Shown here: positions 1 to 9,444 of the stretch, one piece after another
How positions within the stretch are numbered: the first letter of the stretch is position 1
Layout: each line of letters starts with the position of its first letter
Assembly (NCBI RefSeq): GCF_023283985.1
Contig: NZ_JAKIKU010000007.1
Coordinates: forward strand, 248,001 to 312,000
Reading direction: 5' to 3'
Length of the DNA stretch: 64,000 nt
Source: Shewanella electrodiphila
Lineage (GTDB): Bacteria; Pseudomonadota; Gammaproteobacteria; Enterobacterales; Shewanellaceae
Notes under the pieces: generated by a model
Seen by the model: the letters and a program-made list of their open reading frames with translations, nothing else
Told to the model about the DNA's origin: nothing
Database searches by the model: none
Made by a program: the position numbers and the translations under genes

Positions 1-75
1 TTAACTTAAATGATTAAATGCTCATCTAATGATGAGTGAAGTTGTGGTCGTTAGAAAGGGAAGGTTACGCCAAGG

Positions 76-1410
76 ATGTCGAACAAAAAAATGTTGAACC
101 CATATTTCAAAAAACAGCTATTTACCCCGTTATATATAAAGCCATTGCTTAAAGGGTCATTACTTAAAAGCTCATTGCTTAAAAGCTTGCGACTTAAAAG
201 CCCATTGCTAGGCCTAGGCCCTCAGTTTAATTCAAAATTTATATTGTCTGTTGGGGTGCTAAGTTGCTCTTTATTGAGTGCTTGTAGCTCAACAACATCA
301 ACACCCTCAGCAGCTTCATTACCCATGCCGGAAACTGCGAGCTATTTCATCAAGCCCGAAGCGCCATCAACAGTGCCTTCAATTGAAAGTTTGTCAGAGT
401 TACTACCACAGCAGAAACAAGAGCTTAATGAATTTATAGCCCGTGACGATATTGTCGGTTTGTCGAAAAGGTATCAAGTTGCCCGATTTATTGAAGATAA
501 AATGGTCAACTTTAATTATGAGGGCTTGAATTACAGCACTTCTCAAGCTTGGCAGCAGCGCGCGGGTAACTGTATGGCATTGGCGATGCTGACCTATGGA
601 GTTGCAAAGCACTTAGACGTAAGAGCTGTATTTCAGGTCGTTCACTCGGCACCATTATTAACGCATATTTCTAATGACCTTATTATAACTTCTGATCATG
701 TTCGAACATTTTTGTATGAAACCGATGCTGGCGGCGTGTATTTAAACGGTAGTGAATTTACTGTGATTGACTATTTCCCAGATAGCAATGATCGCACTGG
801 TGGGGTGGTGAGTGAGCATGAATTTATTGCAATGTTTTATCGTAACCTTGCAGCTGATGCTTTATTAGCGGGCGAATTAACCTATGCTTATACACTTCTT
901 GAAAAAGGGCTCTCGTTGGCTCCTCGGTATGTACCATTGATCAATATGATGGCAGTAGTGCATAGGCGCGTTGCCGAACACCAAATTGCAGATGCGTATT
1001 ATCAATATGGGTTACAGTTTGAATCGAATTCACTTAGCTTGTTGAGTAACTATCAATACTCCCTGTCTGAACAAGGGAAAGCACTTGAAGCGGATGCCGT
1101 TCTTCAACAATTGCTACAACTTGAAAATGATACCCCCTACGGTTGGTATTCGATGGGAATAGAGGCATTAACTTTACAACATTATTCAGCGGCAGAAACT
1201 TATTTTAAAAAGTTCATTAATAACAGCCCTTATTATCATCAAGCTTATTATGAATTGGCGAAAGCGCAGAATGCTTTGGGGAAATATGTCAGTGCTGAAA
1301 AAACCATTCAACAAGCGTTATCACTTACTTCAATGGGCGAGAGTCAGCAGAAGTATTTAGCCAAGTTGAATTGGCTAAAGCAATCTACAAAGCAAGAAGT
1401 GGTTGAGTGA
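76..1410 (+). CDS. Transglutaminase-like/TPR lipoprotein
   Basis: Predicted lipoprotein (444 aa) with a transglutaminase-like Cys-His-Asp fold followed by TPR-type helices. Candidate triad residues are C166 in GNCMAL, H208 in SDHVRT and D232 in VIDYF. The C-terminal half, about residues 255-440, contains helical repeats of TPR character. The lipobox (LLSAC, Cys70) lies unusually far in: about 50 residues rich in Lys, Leu and Ser precede the hydrophobic stretch, and the LLK-type repetition there comes from a roughly 15-bp tandem DNA repeat near 140-215. The true start could be later, for example a TTG just before the hydrophobic segment. Such proteins are usually thought to be peptidases or protein-interaction factors at the envelope. 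The exact role is unknown. Confidence 0.75.
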   Translation: MSNKKMLNPYFKKQLFTPLYIKPLLKGSLLKSSLLKSLRLKSPLLGLGPQFNSKFILSVGVLSCSLLSACSSTTSTPSAASLPMPETASYFIKPEAPSTVPSIESLSELLPQQKQELNEFIARDDIVGLSKRYQVARFIEDKMVNFNYEGLNYSTSQAWQQRAGNCMALAMLTYGVAKHLDVRAVFQVVHSAPLLTHISNDLIITSDHVRTFLYETDAGGVYLNGSEFTVIDYFPDSNDRTGGVVSEHEFIAMFYRNLAADALLAGELTYAYTLLEKGLSLAPRYVPLINMMAVVHRRVAEHQIADAYYQYGLQFESNSLSLLSNYQYSLSEQGKALEADAVLQQLLQLENDTPYGWYSMGIEALTLQHYSAAETYFKKFINNSPYYHQAYYELAKAQNALGKYVSAEKTIQQALSLTSMGESQQKYLAKLNWLKQSTKQEVVE

Positions 1411-1486
1411 TAGCTGTTGTACCTTTGCGTTCCATTTGCATAAAAACCATTAACTGGCTTTTATGCAAACGTAATGTTCTGTATGA

Positions 1487-2494
1487 CTAATCAATATTTA
1501 ACGCCACGATTTTTAACGGGTGGTTATCATCAAATGAAGGGAAGTCTTCATGGCAATGAAGCCATTCGATAGCGCTTACCTGACGCCCTTGCTTTTCTAC
1601 ACAGCGTACTAGGCTATTTAACCAAGCTTCTCGGTCAACTTTAGCGACATTATTACAACAAACAATAGTACCGCCGTCTTTTGTGGCTAACATGGCAGGT
1701 TTAAATAAACCTTGATAATCATTAATTAAATCAACGGTACCGAAAGGGCTTTTAGCGAAACGAGGTGGGTCTAAAAAGACTAGGTCAAATTGAGTTGCTG
1801 CCAGTTTTGGATACTTTGGTAGTTTTTGGCCGCGACGACCGCCAACTTTAAGTCCTGCTAGCTGCCTTAGGGCAGGAAACGCATCACTTTGAATGAACTC
1901 ACAAACTTCTGATACATGGTTTAGCTCTGCATTTTTCTTACCTGCTGCAAGGGCAAAAGATGAAAAATCCACATTAACAGCCCGAGTTGCTCCGCCCATA
2001 GCAGCAGCGGTACCAATACCACAAGTGTACGAAAACAAGTTCAATACTGTTTTATCTTGGCTATTGGCTCGTACATATTCTCTGCCTATACGCATATCAA
2101 GAAACAATAATGGGTCTTGGCCTTCATGGCGAAGTTTAGAGGTGAACTTTATTCCATTCTCCTGGATAACTTGTTCTGAGCAAGCAAACTCATGATGTTC
2201 AGTTTGTAAGTTGTTTTCTATTCGAGAATTTCTTTTAGCACGATCATTATAGATCACAGGCAAAGGCGTTAGAGCAGTGAGTAAATCGGTTATTTGTTCT
2301 AGTTGTTCTTCAGTTAATGTTTGATGAAATGTTTGAATAAGCCAAGCGTTACCGTAACGGTCAATATTAAGGCCATTTTCGCCTTCTACAGTGCCATGAA
2401 ATAAGCGAAAGCAATCTGTTTGATTGACTTCGGATTGAGCGAGAAAATCTGCTCTTTGATTAATGGCTTGGGTTAACGAAGACTGAAGTGACAT
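1487..2494 (-). CDS. RlmI-like class I SAM-dependent methyltransferase
   Basis: Rossmann-fold methyltransferase of the RlmI/YccW-like group (335 aa). The SAM-binding motif is NLFSYTCGIGTAA, and the catalytic-region motif FLDPPRF follows about 90 residues later. A CCNN segment occupies the place where RlmI-type m5C enzymes carry a catalytic Cys. The N-terminal PUA domain of true RlmI is absent, so the target base may differ. The ATG at 2494 is preferred over an upstream in-frame TTG at 2512. The gene is convergent with the lipoprotein gene on its left. Substrate (rRNA or other RNA) is inferred from the family. Confidence 0.75.
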   Translation of the reverse strand: MSLQSSLTQAINQRADFLAQSEVNQTDCFRLFHGTVEGENGLNIDRYGNAWLIQTFHQTLTEEQLEQITDLLTALTPLPVIYNDRAKRNSRIENNLQTEHHEFACSEQVIQENGIKFTSKLRHEGQDPLLFLDMRIGREYVRANSQDKTVLNLFSYTCGIGTAAAMGGATRAVNVDFSSFALAAGKKNAELNHVSEVCEFIQSDAFPALRQLAGLKVGGRRGQKLPKYPKLAATQFDLVFLDPPRFAKSPFGTVDLINDYQGLFKPAMLATKDGGTIVCCNNVAKVDREAWLNSLVRCVEKQGRQVSAIEWLHCHEDFPSFDDNHPLKIVALNID

Positions 2495-2739
2495 AAAAAT
2501 GCTCGGTGACAAGAAAATTGAATAATGCGTAATTATATCAAGCTTGGGCGCATCTGTCGGTAAAAGCGCATTAAAACTAAATTGTAGATTTGTCTATCAC
2601 TGACTAAGCTAAATAAGAGGTTAAATATCAATAAAGTGACCTAGCATGATTATTTATGTTTTAAGTGTATTGAACCGTGAAAAATCAGAATAATATTACA
2701 GGTATCTATCCCAACTTGGTTAGATTCTAGGGGTTTTAG

Positions 2740-4716
2740 TTGAAATCGTATAATGATCCTGCTTTTTTAAAAGTATTAATGGTTAGGTTTTTTATTGCCA
2801 CACTGTTTTGCACTTTAGCTGTTAATAGTAAAGCTGATGAGGTGGTATTTGATCCTTTAGAGACTATTTATAACAGCCAGCAAGGTCGTGAGTTGGTTGA
2901 ACTCTATTATCAAGCAGATGCAGAGCCTGAAAAAGTCGAAGCAGAGTTAGAGGTACTTAACAATCAAGGTGCTATAGATGAGAACCCCTATTACAAAGCC
3001 ATTTATTATCGCATTAAGCATAATATAACCTTGGGGCGAACTGATATTGAACAAGCTGAAGTTATTGCGAAGGCAATGTATCAATACGGTCAAGATGTTG
3101 ATCAACAATGGGTCGTGGCAGAGGCATTAACTTTAAAAGGTATTCTCGCCGCCAGACAAGGTGAAGGGGATAAAGCGAAACGCTTGATCGATCAGGCAAT
3201 TGAATTAGCCTCACAGTTAAACTATCACCGCCTATGGGCTAGAGCCTTAAATGCTAGGGGCGTATTACATTCTCGTGAATTACAATATGAAGCCTCGCTC
3301 AATGATTATCATCATGCGATCTCCTTACTACTCAATATCAAATACAATAACTTTTTAAGTAAAGTTTATTCTAATATTTCAGTTGTTTACTCGCGGGTCA
3401 AAGATTGGCCTAATGCAATAAAATACAATGAGCTAGCAACAGATTTATATATCAACAGTGGCGCAGCGAGCTTTGAGCATTTAGTCGTGCTATACAGCAA
3501 TGCCAGTCACATCATGCTGCAAGTAAATGATATTGAAGCGGCGACTGACTTCAGTCAAAAAAGTACAGCGGTCGCTCGTAAGTCAAATAATGCGCAATTA
3601 GTGGTTAACGCACTGTGGACTCAAGGTGAGCTTTTAATCAATCAGCAGCGTTATTTAGAGGCTGAGTCTATTGTTATGGAGTGTATTGAACTGTCGGCTG
3701 GAATGTACGACCCACTAGCGCGTAATCAATGCCTGTATGGTTTAAGCCAAGTACGTTTGTACCAGCAGAATTTTGAAGACGCTGAAACTAATGCGCTACA
3801 AGCATTGGCTGGTTTTACTGAAATTAATAATCAAGATTTTTCACTCAGCGTGCATCAGTTATTAGCCAATTTATACCAACAAACGGAACGATTCCCTCAA
3901 GCTATCACCCATTTGATTGCTTATTACGAAGGAAGGAAAAAGCAGCTATTTGATAAACGCGAAGAGCAAATATTTGAACTGCAAATGAAGTTTGATACCC
4001 AATTACAAGAAGAGAAAATTGCCCTTTTAACCGCAGAGAATGAGCTCGCAGCAGCCACATTAGAAAAGAAAGGTTTGCAAGAGAAGCTGTGGATGCTGGT
4101 ATTGGGTATATCTTTTATCGGCTTAGTGTTTTTGATTCATCGTTATGTGACTCATGAAAAGCGAATTAAGCACTTAAGTTCCACTAACAAAAATTTATTC
4201 ATGCAATCAAACAAAGATCCGTTAACGGGTCTGCATAATCGCCGTTATCTTGAAAACTTTGTCGAACATAAGGCGATAAGATCTCAGGTGAGTTATTACA
4301 GCGTCTTGATGCTTGATTGTGACAAGTTTAAAAATGTGAACGATACCTATGGTCATGAAGTGGGTGATGAAGTGCTGAAAACCTGCGCTGAAAGGTTGCA
4401 AAGCTGCATTAGAGGCAAAGATATTTTAGCTCGTTGGGGTGGCGAAGAGTTTATGGTGTTACTGGCGTTAGAATCAGCCGAACTACAATCACAGGTGCTT
4501 AAGCGATTTAATAACGTGATTGCTGAACAGCCAATGAAAATTGCCGAATTAGAGTTATCTGTGAGTATTTCAATTGGTGCGACAATGCCAGTGGCTGCCA
4601 ATGAACTTGTAAAAGGCTGGCTACATTATAAAACCATGGCCGATGTTGCTCTATATCAAGCTAAAGGCCAAGGCCGAAATTGTGCTGTAATCAGCCGAAA
4701 TGAAGAGGTGCTGTAG
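2740..4716 (+). CDS. TPR-repeat diguanylate cyclase (GGDEF)
   Basis: Membrane-anchored diguanylate cyclase (658 aa), predicted to make c-di-GMP from two GTP. It has an N-terminal signal sequence, then periplasmic TPR-like helical repeats (about 50-420), a coiled coil, one transmembrane segment near 450-468 (LWMLVLGISFIGLVFLI) and a cytoplasmic GGDEF domain (about 490-650). The active-site motif is intact as GGEEF, preceded by DPLTGLHNRR and DCDKFKNVND. The start is a TTG with TAGGGG upstream. An in-frame ATG at 2779 would also give a good signal peptide but lacks a ribosome-binding site. The periplasmic TPR part is probably a sensor or protein-binding domain. The signal is unknown. Confidence 0.85.
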   Translation: MKSYNDPAFLKVLMVRFFIATLFCTLAVNSKADEVVFDPLETIYNSQQGRELVELYYQADAEPEKVEAELEVLNNQGAIDENPYYKAIYYRIKHNITLGRTDIEQAEVIAKAMYQYGQDVDQQWVVAEALTLKGILAARQGEGDKAKRLIDQAIELASQLNYHRLWARALNARGVLHSRELQYEASLNDYHHAISLLLNIKYNNFLSKVYSNISVVYSRVKDWPNAIKYNELATDLYINSGAASFEHLVVLYSNASHIMLQVNDIEAATDFSQKSTAVARKSNNAQLVVNALWTQGELLINQQRYLEAESIVMECIELSAGMYDPLARNQCLYGLSQVRLYQQNFEDAETNALQALAGFTEINNQDFSLSVHQLLANLYQQTERFPQAITHLIAYYEGRKKQLFDKREEQIFELQMKFDTQLQEEKIALLTAENELAAATLEKKGLQEKLWMLVLGISFIGLVFLIHRYVTHEKRIKHLSSTNKNLFMQSNKDPLTGLHNRRYLENFVEHKAIRSQVSYYSVLMLDCDKFKNVNDTYGHEVGDEVLKTCAERLQSCIRGKDILARWGGEEFMVLLALESAELQSQVLKRFNNVIAEQPMKIAELELSVSISIGATMPVAANELVKGWLHYKTMADVALYQAKGQGRNCAVISRNEEVL

Positions 4717-4718
4717 CT

Positions 4719-5108
4719 TTAAACGTTATGGACCTTAAAGGTTTTATCGGCAATGACTTTTCCATTCAGTTCTAATGTCATTCGCCAATTACCCACTTTA
4801 TTACTCACGGGTGACCAAATACAGTCGCCCAAGTAAAACTTCCAATCGTTTTCTTTGATATACACTTCACCATCAAATGGTGGGCGGACATTGCCATCGG
4901 CATCAGGAATATCAGGATGGTAAATACAATATTTTAGTACTTGGTTTTTAGCTTTTTTAATTCGAGTAACAAAGCCAAACTCCATATCCAGTTCAGCAGG
5001 CACATGGACGGTCGCTTTCAAAAAGCGGGGTAACTCATCACTGTCTGAATCCCATTGGCTGAAGATGCCTGACTGGATAATGCTGATATCTGCTTTTAAT
5101 TTACTCAT
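4719..5108 (-). CDS. DUF3859 domain protein
   Basis: Small protein (129 aa) matching my recollection of the DUF3859 family, with an all-beta character and conserved segments such as ATVHVPAELDMEFGF and NWRMTLELNGKVI. No signal peptide or membrane segment is visible. It ends 2 bp from the end of the convergent GGDEF gene and lies 34 bp beyond the stop of aroQ on the same strand, so aroQ and this gene may be cotranscribed. Function unknown. Confidence 0.65.
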   Translation of the reverse strand: MSKLKADISIIQSGIFSQWDSDSDELPRFLKATVHVPAELDMEFGFVTRIKKAKNQVLKYCIYHPDIPDADGNVRPPFDGEVYIKENDWKFYLGDCIWSPVSNKVGNWRMTLELNGKVIADKTFKVHNV

Positions 5109-5142
5109 GAAAGTTTACTTTATCGACGGGTATTGGCTGAAG

Positions 5143-5589
5143 TTACTCAGCTGATGATAAATGCTTAATCGCTGCTTGCATTGCAAACTCATAGCCTTGA
5201 ATGCCTAATCCGCAAATCACCCCAACAGCTTTATCTGAAAGGTAAGAGTGGTGTCTAAATGGCTCACGGGCATGGACATTGGAAATATGGACTTCAATGA
5301 AGGGAATATTCACTCCCAATAGTGCATCACGTAATGCGACACTTGTGTGGGTAAACGCGGCAGGGTTAATCACAATAAACTGAGCATCAGTTGCATGAAT
5401 GGCGTTGATTAATTCGAATTCAGCATTGGACTGAATATGATCAAACTCGATACCCGCTGCTGCAGCTTGAATCTTAGCATTTGCCACTAGTGTGTCTAAA
5501 TTATCACTGCCGTATAAACCCGGTTCACGACGACCTAATAAATTTAGATTAGGGCCATTCACTAATAAAATTTTGGCTTGAGTCGTCAT
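5143..5589 (-). CDS. aroQ: Type II 3-dehydroquinate dehydratase
   Basis: Shikimate-pathway enzyme converting 3-dehydroquinate to 3-dehydroshikimate. The protein (148 aa) has the normal length for the dodecameric type II enzyme and its signatures: [17 protein letters not shown] (with the catalytic Tyr), [15 protein letters not shown], and [17 protein letters not shown] (with the catalytic His and substrate-binding Arg). Here it is not next to accB/accC, with which aroQ is often paired in gammaproteobacteria. Instead it lies between arfB and a DUF3859 gene. Confidence 0.95.
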   Translation of the reverse strand: MTTQAKILLVNGPNLNLLGRREPGLYGSDNLDTLVANAKIQAAAAGIEFDHIQSNAEFELINAIHATDAQFIVINPAAFTHTSVALRDALLGVNIPFIEVHISNVHAREPFRHHSYLSDKAVGVICGLGIQGYEFAMQAAIKHLSSAE

Positions 5590-5721
5590 TGAGGTTCCTT
5601 GCTAAGTTAGTGAGTCACTATTAATACATGAGCTAATGTATTTTATGTCAGTGTAATTTATCACGTTAATGAATGCCAAACGGGGAATTATTTTCATCAT
5701 TATAAATGATTAAAATCTTTG

Positions 5722-6138
5722 CTAATAATCTGACTTTCCGCTTCGTAATGCTTTGGTTGCACCACGTTTCTTTTTCGAGTCGACCCTGCGGCGTTGGCTT
5801 CCCTTGGTTGCCTTTGTGGGAATACGTGCCTTTTGCACAATGCCGACGCCTTTCACCAATTCAATAAACTGCTCTAATGCGAGCTGACGATTAAAGTCTT
5901 GGCTGCGACTTTGCTGACATTTGATGATAATTTTTCCGCTCTTGGTTATGCGGTGATCAGCTTTTGCCAACAGCTTTTGCTGATAAAACTCCGGTAATGA
6001 AGACTGTCTGATATCAAAAATAATCTGTGCCGCAGTAGAGACTTTATTAATATGCTGCCCGCCCGCACCACTTGAACGGATAAATTGCCATTCAATTTCA
6101 TTGTCTTCAATGCTGACGCGGTTGGTAATATTTATCAT
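5722..6138 (-). CDS. arfB: Alternative ribosome-rescue factor ArfB
   Basis: Peptidyl-tRNA hydrolase that frees ribosomes stalled on non-stop mRNA (YaeJ/ICT1 family, 138 aa). The catalytic GGQ motif lies in SSGAGGQHINKVST near residue 27. The C-terminal tail is strongly basic (KKKRGATKALRSGK), as in ArfB, where the tail enters the empty mRNA channel. There is no codon-recognition domain, which separates it from RF1 and RF2. Single gene with its own intergenic region on both sides. Confidence 0.93.
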   Translation of the reverse strand: MINITNRVSIEDNEIEWQFIRSSGAGGQHINKVSTAAQIIFDIRQSSLPEFYQQKLLAKADHRITKSGKIIIKCQQSRSQDFNRQLALEQFIELVKGVGIVQKARIPTKATKGSQRRRVDSKKKRGATKALRSGKSDY

Positions 6139-6297
6139 TTTTAGGGTTAACTTAACTATTTTTAGCGCATTAGTGTGGAGAGTTTAACAAACTTTTCTAT
6201 AGTACTGCTGATAAGATTTGTTACTATCAGCAAGAATATAGGCTGCAGTTGATGAATTAATATTGTCAGCCAGCCGCAATACCGTTGGAGTTGCTTT

Positions 6298-6651
6298 ATG
6301 TTGTGCCAAATCCCAGATATCGCCGAAGGTGTTATCAGTTTATTTGTCAGTGGCCGTTTATCTACCGAAGATTACCAAACACACTTGCAACCGTTAATCA
6401 CTCAATATCGAGAAGATAGCGGTAAAGTACGTTTATACATTGAAGCCGATGTGCTACTTGAAGGTTGGGACGTTAGCTCGTTATCGGGTGGTGATAAAGT
6501 GCAATTACCGCACTTTGATGCATTAGTCTTTGTTGGCGGACCAGACTGGGTGGGCAATGCGGTCAATTTACTTGGCCCATTTATGCAAGGCGAAGTCGCT
6601 TGGTATCCGCTAGAACAAAAACAACAGGCAATTGCTTGGCTTCAACAATAA
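6298..6651 (+). CDS. SpoIIAA/STAS-like domain protein
   Basis: Small cytosolic protein (117 aa) resembling the SpoIIAA-like (STAS/SEC14-type) single-domain family. Features are VISLFVSGRLSTEDYQ at the N-terminus, a central RLYIEADVLLEGWD strand-helix, and a C-terminal EVAWYPLEQKQQAIAWL helix. Proteins of this kind bind small molecules or partner proteins, but no specific function is known here. No sigma-factor or anti-sigma partner is adjacent. Confidence 0.65.
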   Translation: MLCQIPDIAEGVISLFVSGRLSTEDYQTHLQPLITQYREDSGKVRLYIEADVLLEGWDVSSLSGGDKVQLPHFDALVFVGGPDWVGNAVNLLGPFMQGEVAWYPLEQKQQAIAWLQQ

Positions 6652-6726
6652 AGACTGTGATGCCAATTTAATCCGTTTTACTCATTTATCGCTTTTAATC
6701 ATGTTATTTCAAGGAAGTATTAGACA

Positions 6727-6921
6727 ATGTTGAATAAAAAAGTAACCCACTTAGCCACCAAATTAACTGTTATTTTCGCAGCTGCAGCTTTGATATTAGG
6801 CCTTAGTGCTTGTGCACCTGAAGTGGGGAGTGAAGCTTGGTGTAAACAAATGCAAGATAAACCAAGTGGTGATTGGACAGCTAATGAAGCTGCTGATTAT
6901 GCTAAGCATTGCGTATTTTAA
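6727..6921 (+). CDS. DUF3012 small lipoprotein
   Basis: Very short lipoprotein (64 aa). The N-terminal signal ends in a lipobox (LGLSAC), after which the mature part is only about 36 residues: APEVGSEAWCKQMQDKPSGD and then a helix ending KHC. Two conserved Cys in the mature part could form a disulfide. I recognise the pattern as DUF3012, common in Shewanella and Vibrio. A ribosome-binding site (AAGGAAG) lies upstream. Function unknown. Confidence 0.75.
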   Translation: MLNKKVTHLATKLTVIFAAAALILGLSACAPEVGSEAWCKQMQDKPSGDWTANEAADYAKHCVF

Positions 6922-7044
6922 GATTAAAACTAAGTTGTGACCTAACTCGTTATTATAATATTTCTTGCTAGTCGATTGAGAACTTTTAGCTAAACTCTAG
7001 GTCATATTGAATGAGAGCTAGCTGACACCAGTTAGCTCATTTTT

Positions 7045-7115
7045 ACTTATTTTAGTTGCTTATTTTAGTTGCTTATTTTAGTTGCTTATTTCAGTCACTT
7101 ATTTCAGTCACTTAT
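7045..7115. repeat. 14-bp tandem repeat upstream of the metal-efflux operon
   Basis: About five units of 14 bp. The first three read like TATTTTAGTTGCTT. The last two are a variant with TTTCAGTCACTT. The array ends about 25 bp before the first gene of the operon, so a change in copy number could alter promoter spacing. No promoter was identified with confidence. Confidence 0.75.
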
Positions 7116-7138
7116 TGTTATGAATAAAAGGTTTTTAC

Positions 7139-7555
7139 TTGTCACTTTCCGCGTTTAGACAATTTGCTAAATTAATGGTCGCCGTTATGTTGCTGCAATT
7201 TATCAGCACTAACTTAGGTGAGCATCAATTACATCTTGGTGAAAGTGAAAATGAGCAAGTAAACCATTCACACCTCGTTTTTTCAGCGCCTGCTGATAGC
7301 TGTGATAAGGGCGATGATTTAGCCCACTTATTTAATACTCATTCAAACACTGAACGCCACGAACACATAGTATCTTCTGATACTCAGAGCTATGAATTGT
7401 GTTTAGATTGTCAGTGCCATGGTGGCTATAGTGCAACGATTGATGTCGTTGCTCATTTACTGCCTGCGGCCATTATGTCTGAGTCGCCCCATACCTTTAT
7501 TCAAGCTTATATTCCACCTGACGCTCGCCTAAGTTACCGCCCTCCCATTGCGTAA
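7139..7555 (+). CDS. Small His/Cys-rich protein of the metal-efflux operon
   Basis: Exported small protein (138 aa) with an N-terminal hydrophobic segment (LMVAVMLLQFIS), then a His-rich and Cys-containing region (GEHQLHLGE, HSHLVF, ERHEHIV, LCLDCQCHGG). These could bind metal. The start is a TTG at 7139 with AAAAGG upstream. It precedes the adaptor and pump genes of a heavy-metal RND system, where small DUF2946-like proteins of this type often occur. Metal sensing or chaperoning is inference. Confidence 0.6.
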   Translation: MSLSAFRQFAKLMVAVMLLQFISTNLGEHQLHLGESENEQVNHSHLVFSAPADSCDKGDDLAHLFNTHSNTERHEHIVSSDTQSYELCLDCQCHGGYSATIDVVAHLLPAAIMSESPHTFIQAYIPPDARLSYRPPIA

Positions 7556-7823
7556 TCAGTTAACTCTATAACTGATTAACTCTGCAAATTTTATAACTTG
7601 TTTGGCTTTTTTGCCGATGATATTGCTGTGCATGCTTGCGCATTAATACTTTCAGTTGTGCTTGGCACTAATTAGCGCTCGGGCATTAGCTAGCGAACAG
7701 TATTGAATTGCGTTTAGTGCAAGCGGCTCATCGCCATAAATATTGCTTATACAGAATCCACAAGTTTTGCTTGTTAATCATCACTTAATTTTACTGTTTT
7801 GACCTTTGTCGAAACGAGAATAA

Positions 7824-7982
7824 ATGATGAAAAAATCGATTTTTGCCTCAGCGCTGATTGTACATTTCTGTGCAATGACTTCTTCTGCTAAAGCGACTAG
7901 TGACCAAATTTCTAGCGCTCAAAGGTCCAGTAGTTGCGGGATTTTATTCAACATTACTTTCAAAATTAAGCTCCAAAATTAA
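7824..7982 (+). pseudogene. Remnant of outer-membrane factor (czcC-like) gene
   Basis: A 52-codon frame starting MMKKSIFASALIV gives a good signal peptide ending near SSAKA, then runs into low-quality sequence and a stop. It occupies the place where a TolC/CzcC-type outer-membrane factor normally precedes the adaptor and pump genes. The DNA from 7955 to 7997 is a short tandem repeat (AATTAAGCTCCAAA), which may mark the scar of a deletion. I infer that the body of the gene was deleted, leaving the signal sequence. It could instead be an unrelated small exported peptide. Confidence 0.45.
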
Positions 7983-8115
7983 GCTCCAAAAATTAAGTGG
8001 ATGCGAAGCAATTTCTCCAATCATTTTTCAATAAAAGTATTCCGTCGTTATTCGCAATATTGCAGTGGTTGTAACAGCAACATTGCCTGCGGGTAGCAAC
8101 TCGAAAGGTAACACT

Positions 8116-9435
8116 ATGAAGACTCAACTTTTAACACTAACTCAAATTAGACTAGCGATTATTTCTTTAGCCCTAATGACATCGTTAGCTGTAGCAAACA
8201 CGGCGTGGGCTGCTCAGGCTGATGCAGCGGAGCATGGACATGCCCACAATGAAATAGAAAAAAATTCCCAGACCGATTCAATGGTCGATAAACCTAGTTC
8301 TAGTTACAAACCTAGCAGTAAAAGAAGCGATTTACTTAATAAAGGAATTAGCAAAGAACTTAATAAAGGAATTAACAAAGAACCTAACAAAGAACTTATT
8401 ACAGAACCCAATGAACAACCCAATGAACAACATAGCGACGCTTTAGTATTAACTGCGCAGCAGCAACAGCTCGCAGGTATCGAAGTCGTCAATTTATCCA
8501 GCAGCACATTCAATTTAGATGATGTAGCCACAGCCACATTAATCGTTGATCGCGATCGCACCATGACACTAGCTCCACAACTCGATGTCAGAGTATTAAA
8601 GCGACATGTGGTGCCGGGTCAATTAGTGAAACAAGGGCAAGTGTTATTGACCTTAGGCGGCTCGGCAGTGGCGCAAGCGCAAGCAGACTATATAAACGCA
8701 GCAGCTGAGTGGGACAGGATTATGCGTATGAGCCAAAACACGGTGAGTGAAAGCCAACGTTTAGAGGCACAAGTACAAGCAGAGCTCACCCGCGCGAATC
8801 TTGAAGCGCTAAAAATGACTCGCGCGCAAATTAACGCTTTAGTTAGCCAGCCAGAATCCATTGGTCGTTATCAATTATTAGCACCAATTAATGGCCGTGT
8901 GCAGCAGGATGTTGCCATGTTAGGTCAGGTATCCGCTGGTGGAACACCGTTAATGCAGCTTACCGATGAATCACACTTGTGGGTTCAGGCTCAGTTGTCA
9001 GCGCACCAAGCGGAGGGGATTAGTAGAGGCGATAAAGCCTTAGTCAAAATCGATGGTTTATCTATTGAGGGCACTATTATTGGTCGCTCACATGAACTTG
9101 ATTTGGTTACCCGAACTGAACAAGTGCTCGTAAGCATTGATAACAGCAAATATAGATTACATGCAGGTCAATTTGCTGAGTTGTACTTACCAAGTGCATT
9201 GAGTGGTGGAGTGATATTACCTGATGCCGCTTTAACACGAGGATCTGATGGGCATTGGCAGGTGTTTATACAAGATGCTGATGGTTTTGAAGCGATGGAA
9301 GTTGAGGTAGTTGAAAGCCAACGTGGGATGAATATGGTAACGGGGATTGCTGCCAACAGTAGAGTGGTGGTGAGTGGCGCTTTTCTTTTAGCCTCTGAAC
9401 TTGCGAAAGCAGGTTTTGATATCCATAACCACTAG
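8116..9435 (+). CDS. Heavy-metal RND efflux adaptor (CzcB/CusB family)
   Basis: Periplasmic membrane-fusion protein (about 439 aa) linking the RND pump to an outer-membrane channel. After the signal sequence (ALMTSLAVANTAWA) comes a His-rich stretch (EHGHAHNE), then a low-complexity segment of repeated NKGI/NKEP/NEQP units from a DNA tandem repeat (about 8330-8430). The lipoyl/barrel parts follow, with GQLVKQGQVLLTLGG and APINGRVQQDVAMLGQV as the two biotinyl-lipoyl halves. The ATG at 8116, with AAAGG upstream, is preferred over a GTG at 8065. The stop is 9 bp before the pump gene. Confidence 0.85.
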   Translation: MKTQLLTLTQIRLAIISLALMTSLAVANTAWAAQADAAEHGHAHNEIEKNSQTDSMVDKPSSSYKPSSKRSDLLNKGISKELNKGINKEPNKELITEPNEQPNEQHSDALVLTAQQQQLAGIEVVNLSSSTFNLDDVATATLIVDRDRTMTLAPQLDVRVLKRHVVPGQLVKQGQVLLTLGGSAVAQAQADYINAAAEWDRIMRMSQNTVSESQRLEAQVQAELTRANLEALKMTRAQINALVSQPESIGRYQLLAPINGRVQQDVAMLGQVSAGGTPLMQLTDESHLWVQAQLSAHQAEGISRGDKALVKIDGLSIEGTIIGRSHELDLVTRTEQVLVSIDNSKYRLHAGQFAELYLPSALSGGVILPDAALTRGSDGHWQVFIQDADGFEAMEVEVVESQRGMNMVTGIAANSRVVVSGAFLLASELAKAGFDIHNH

Positions 9436-9444
9436 GAGCCACTA

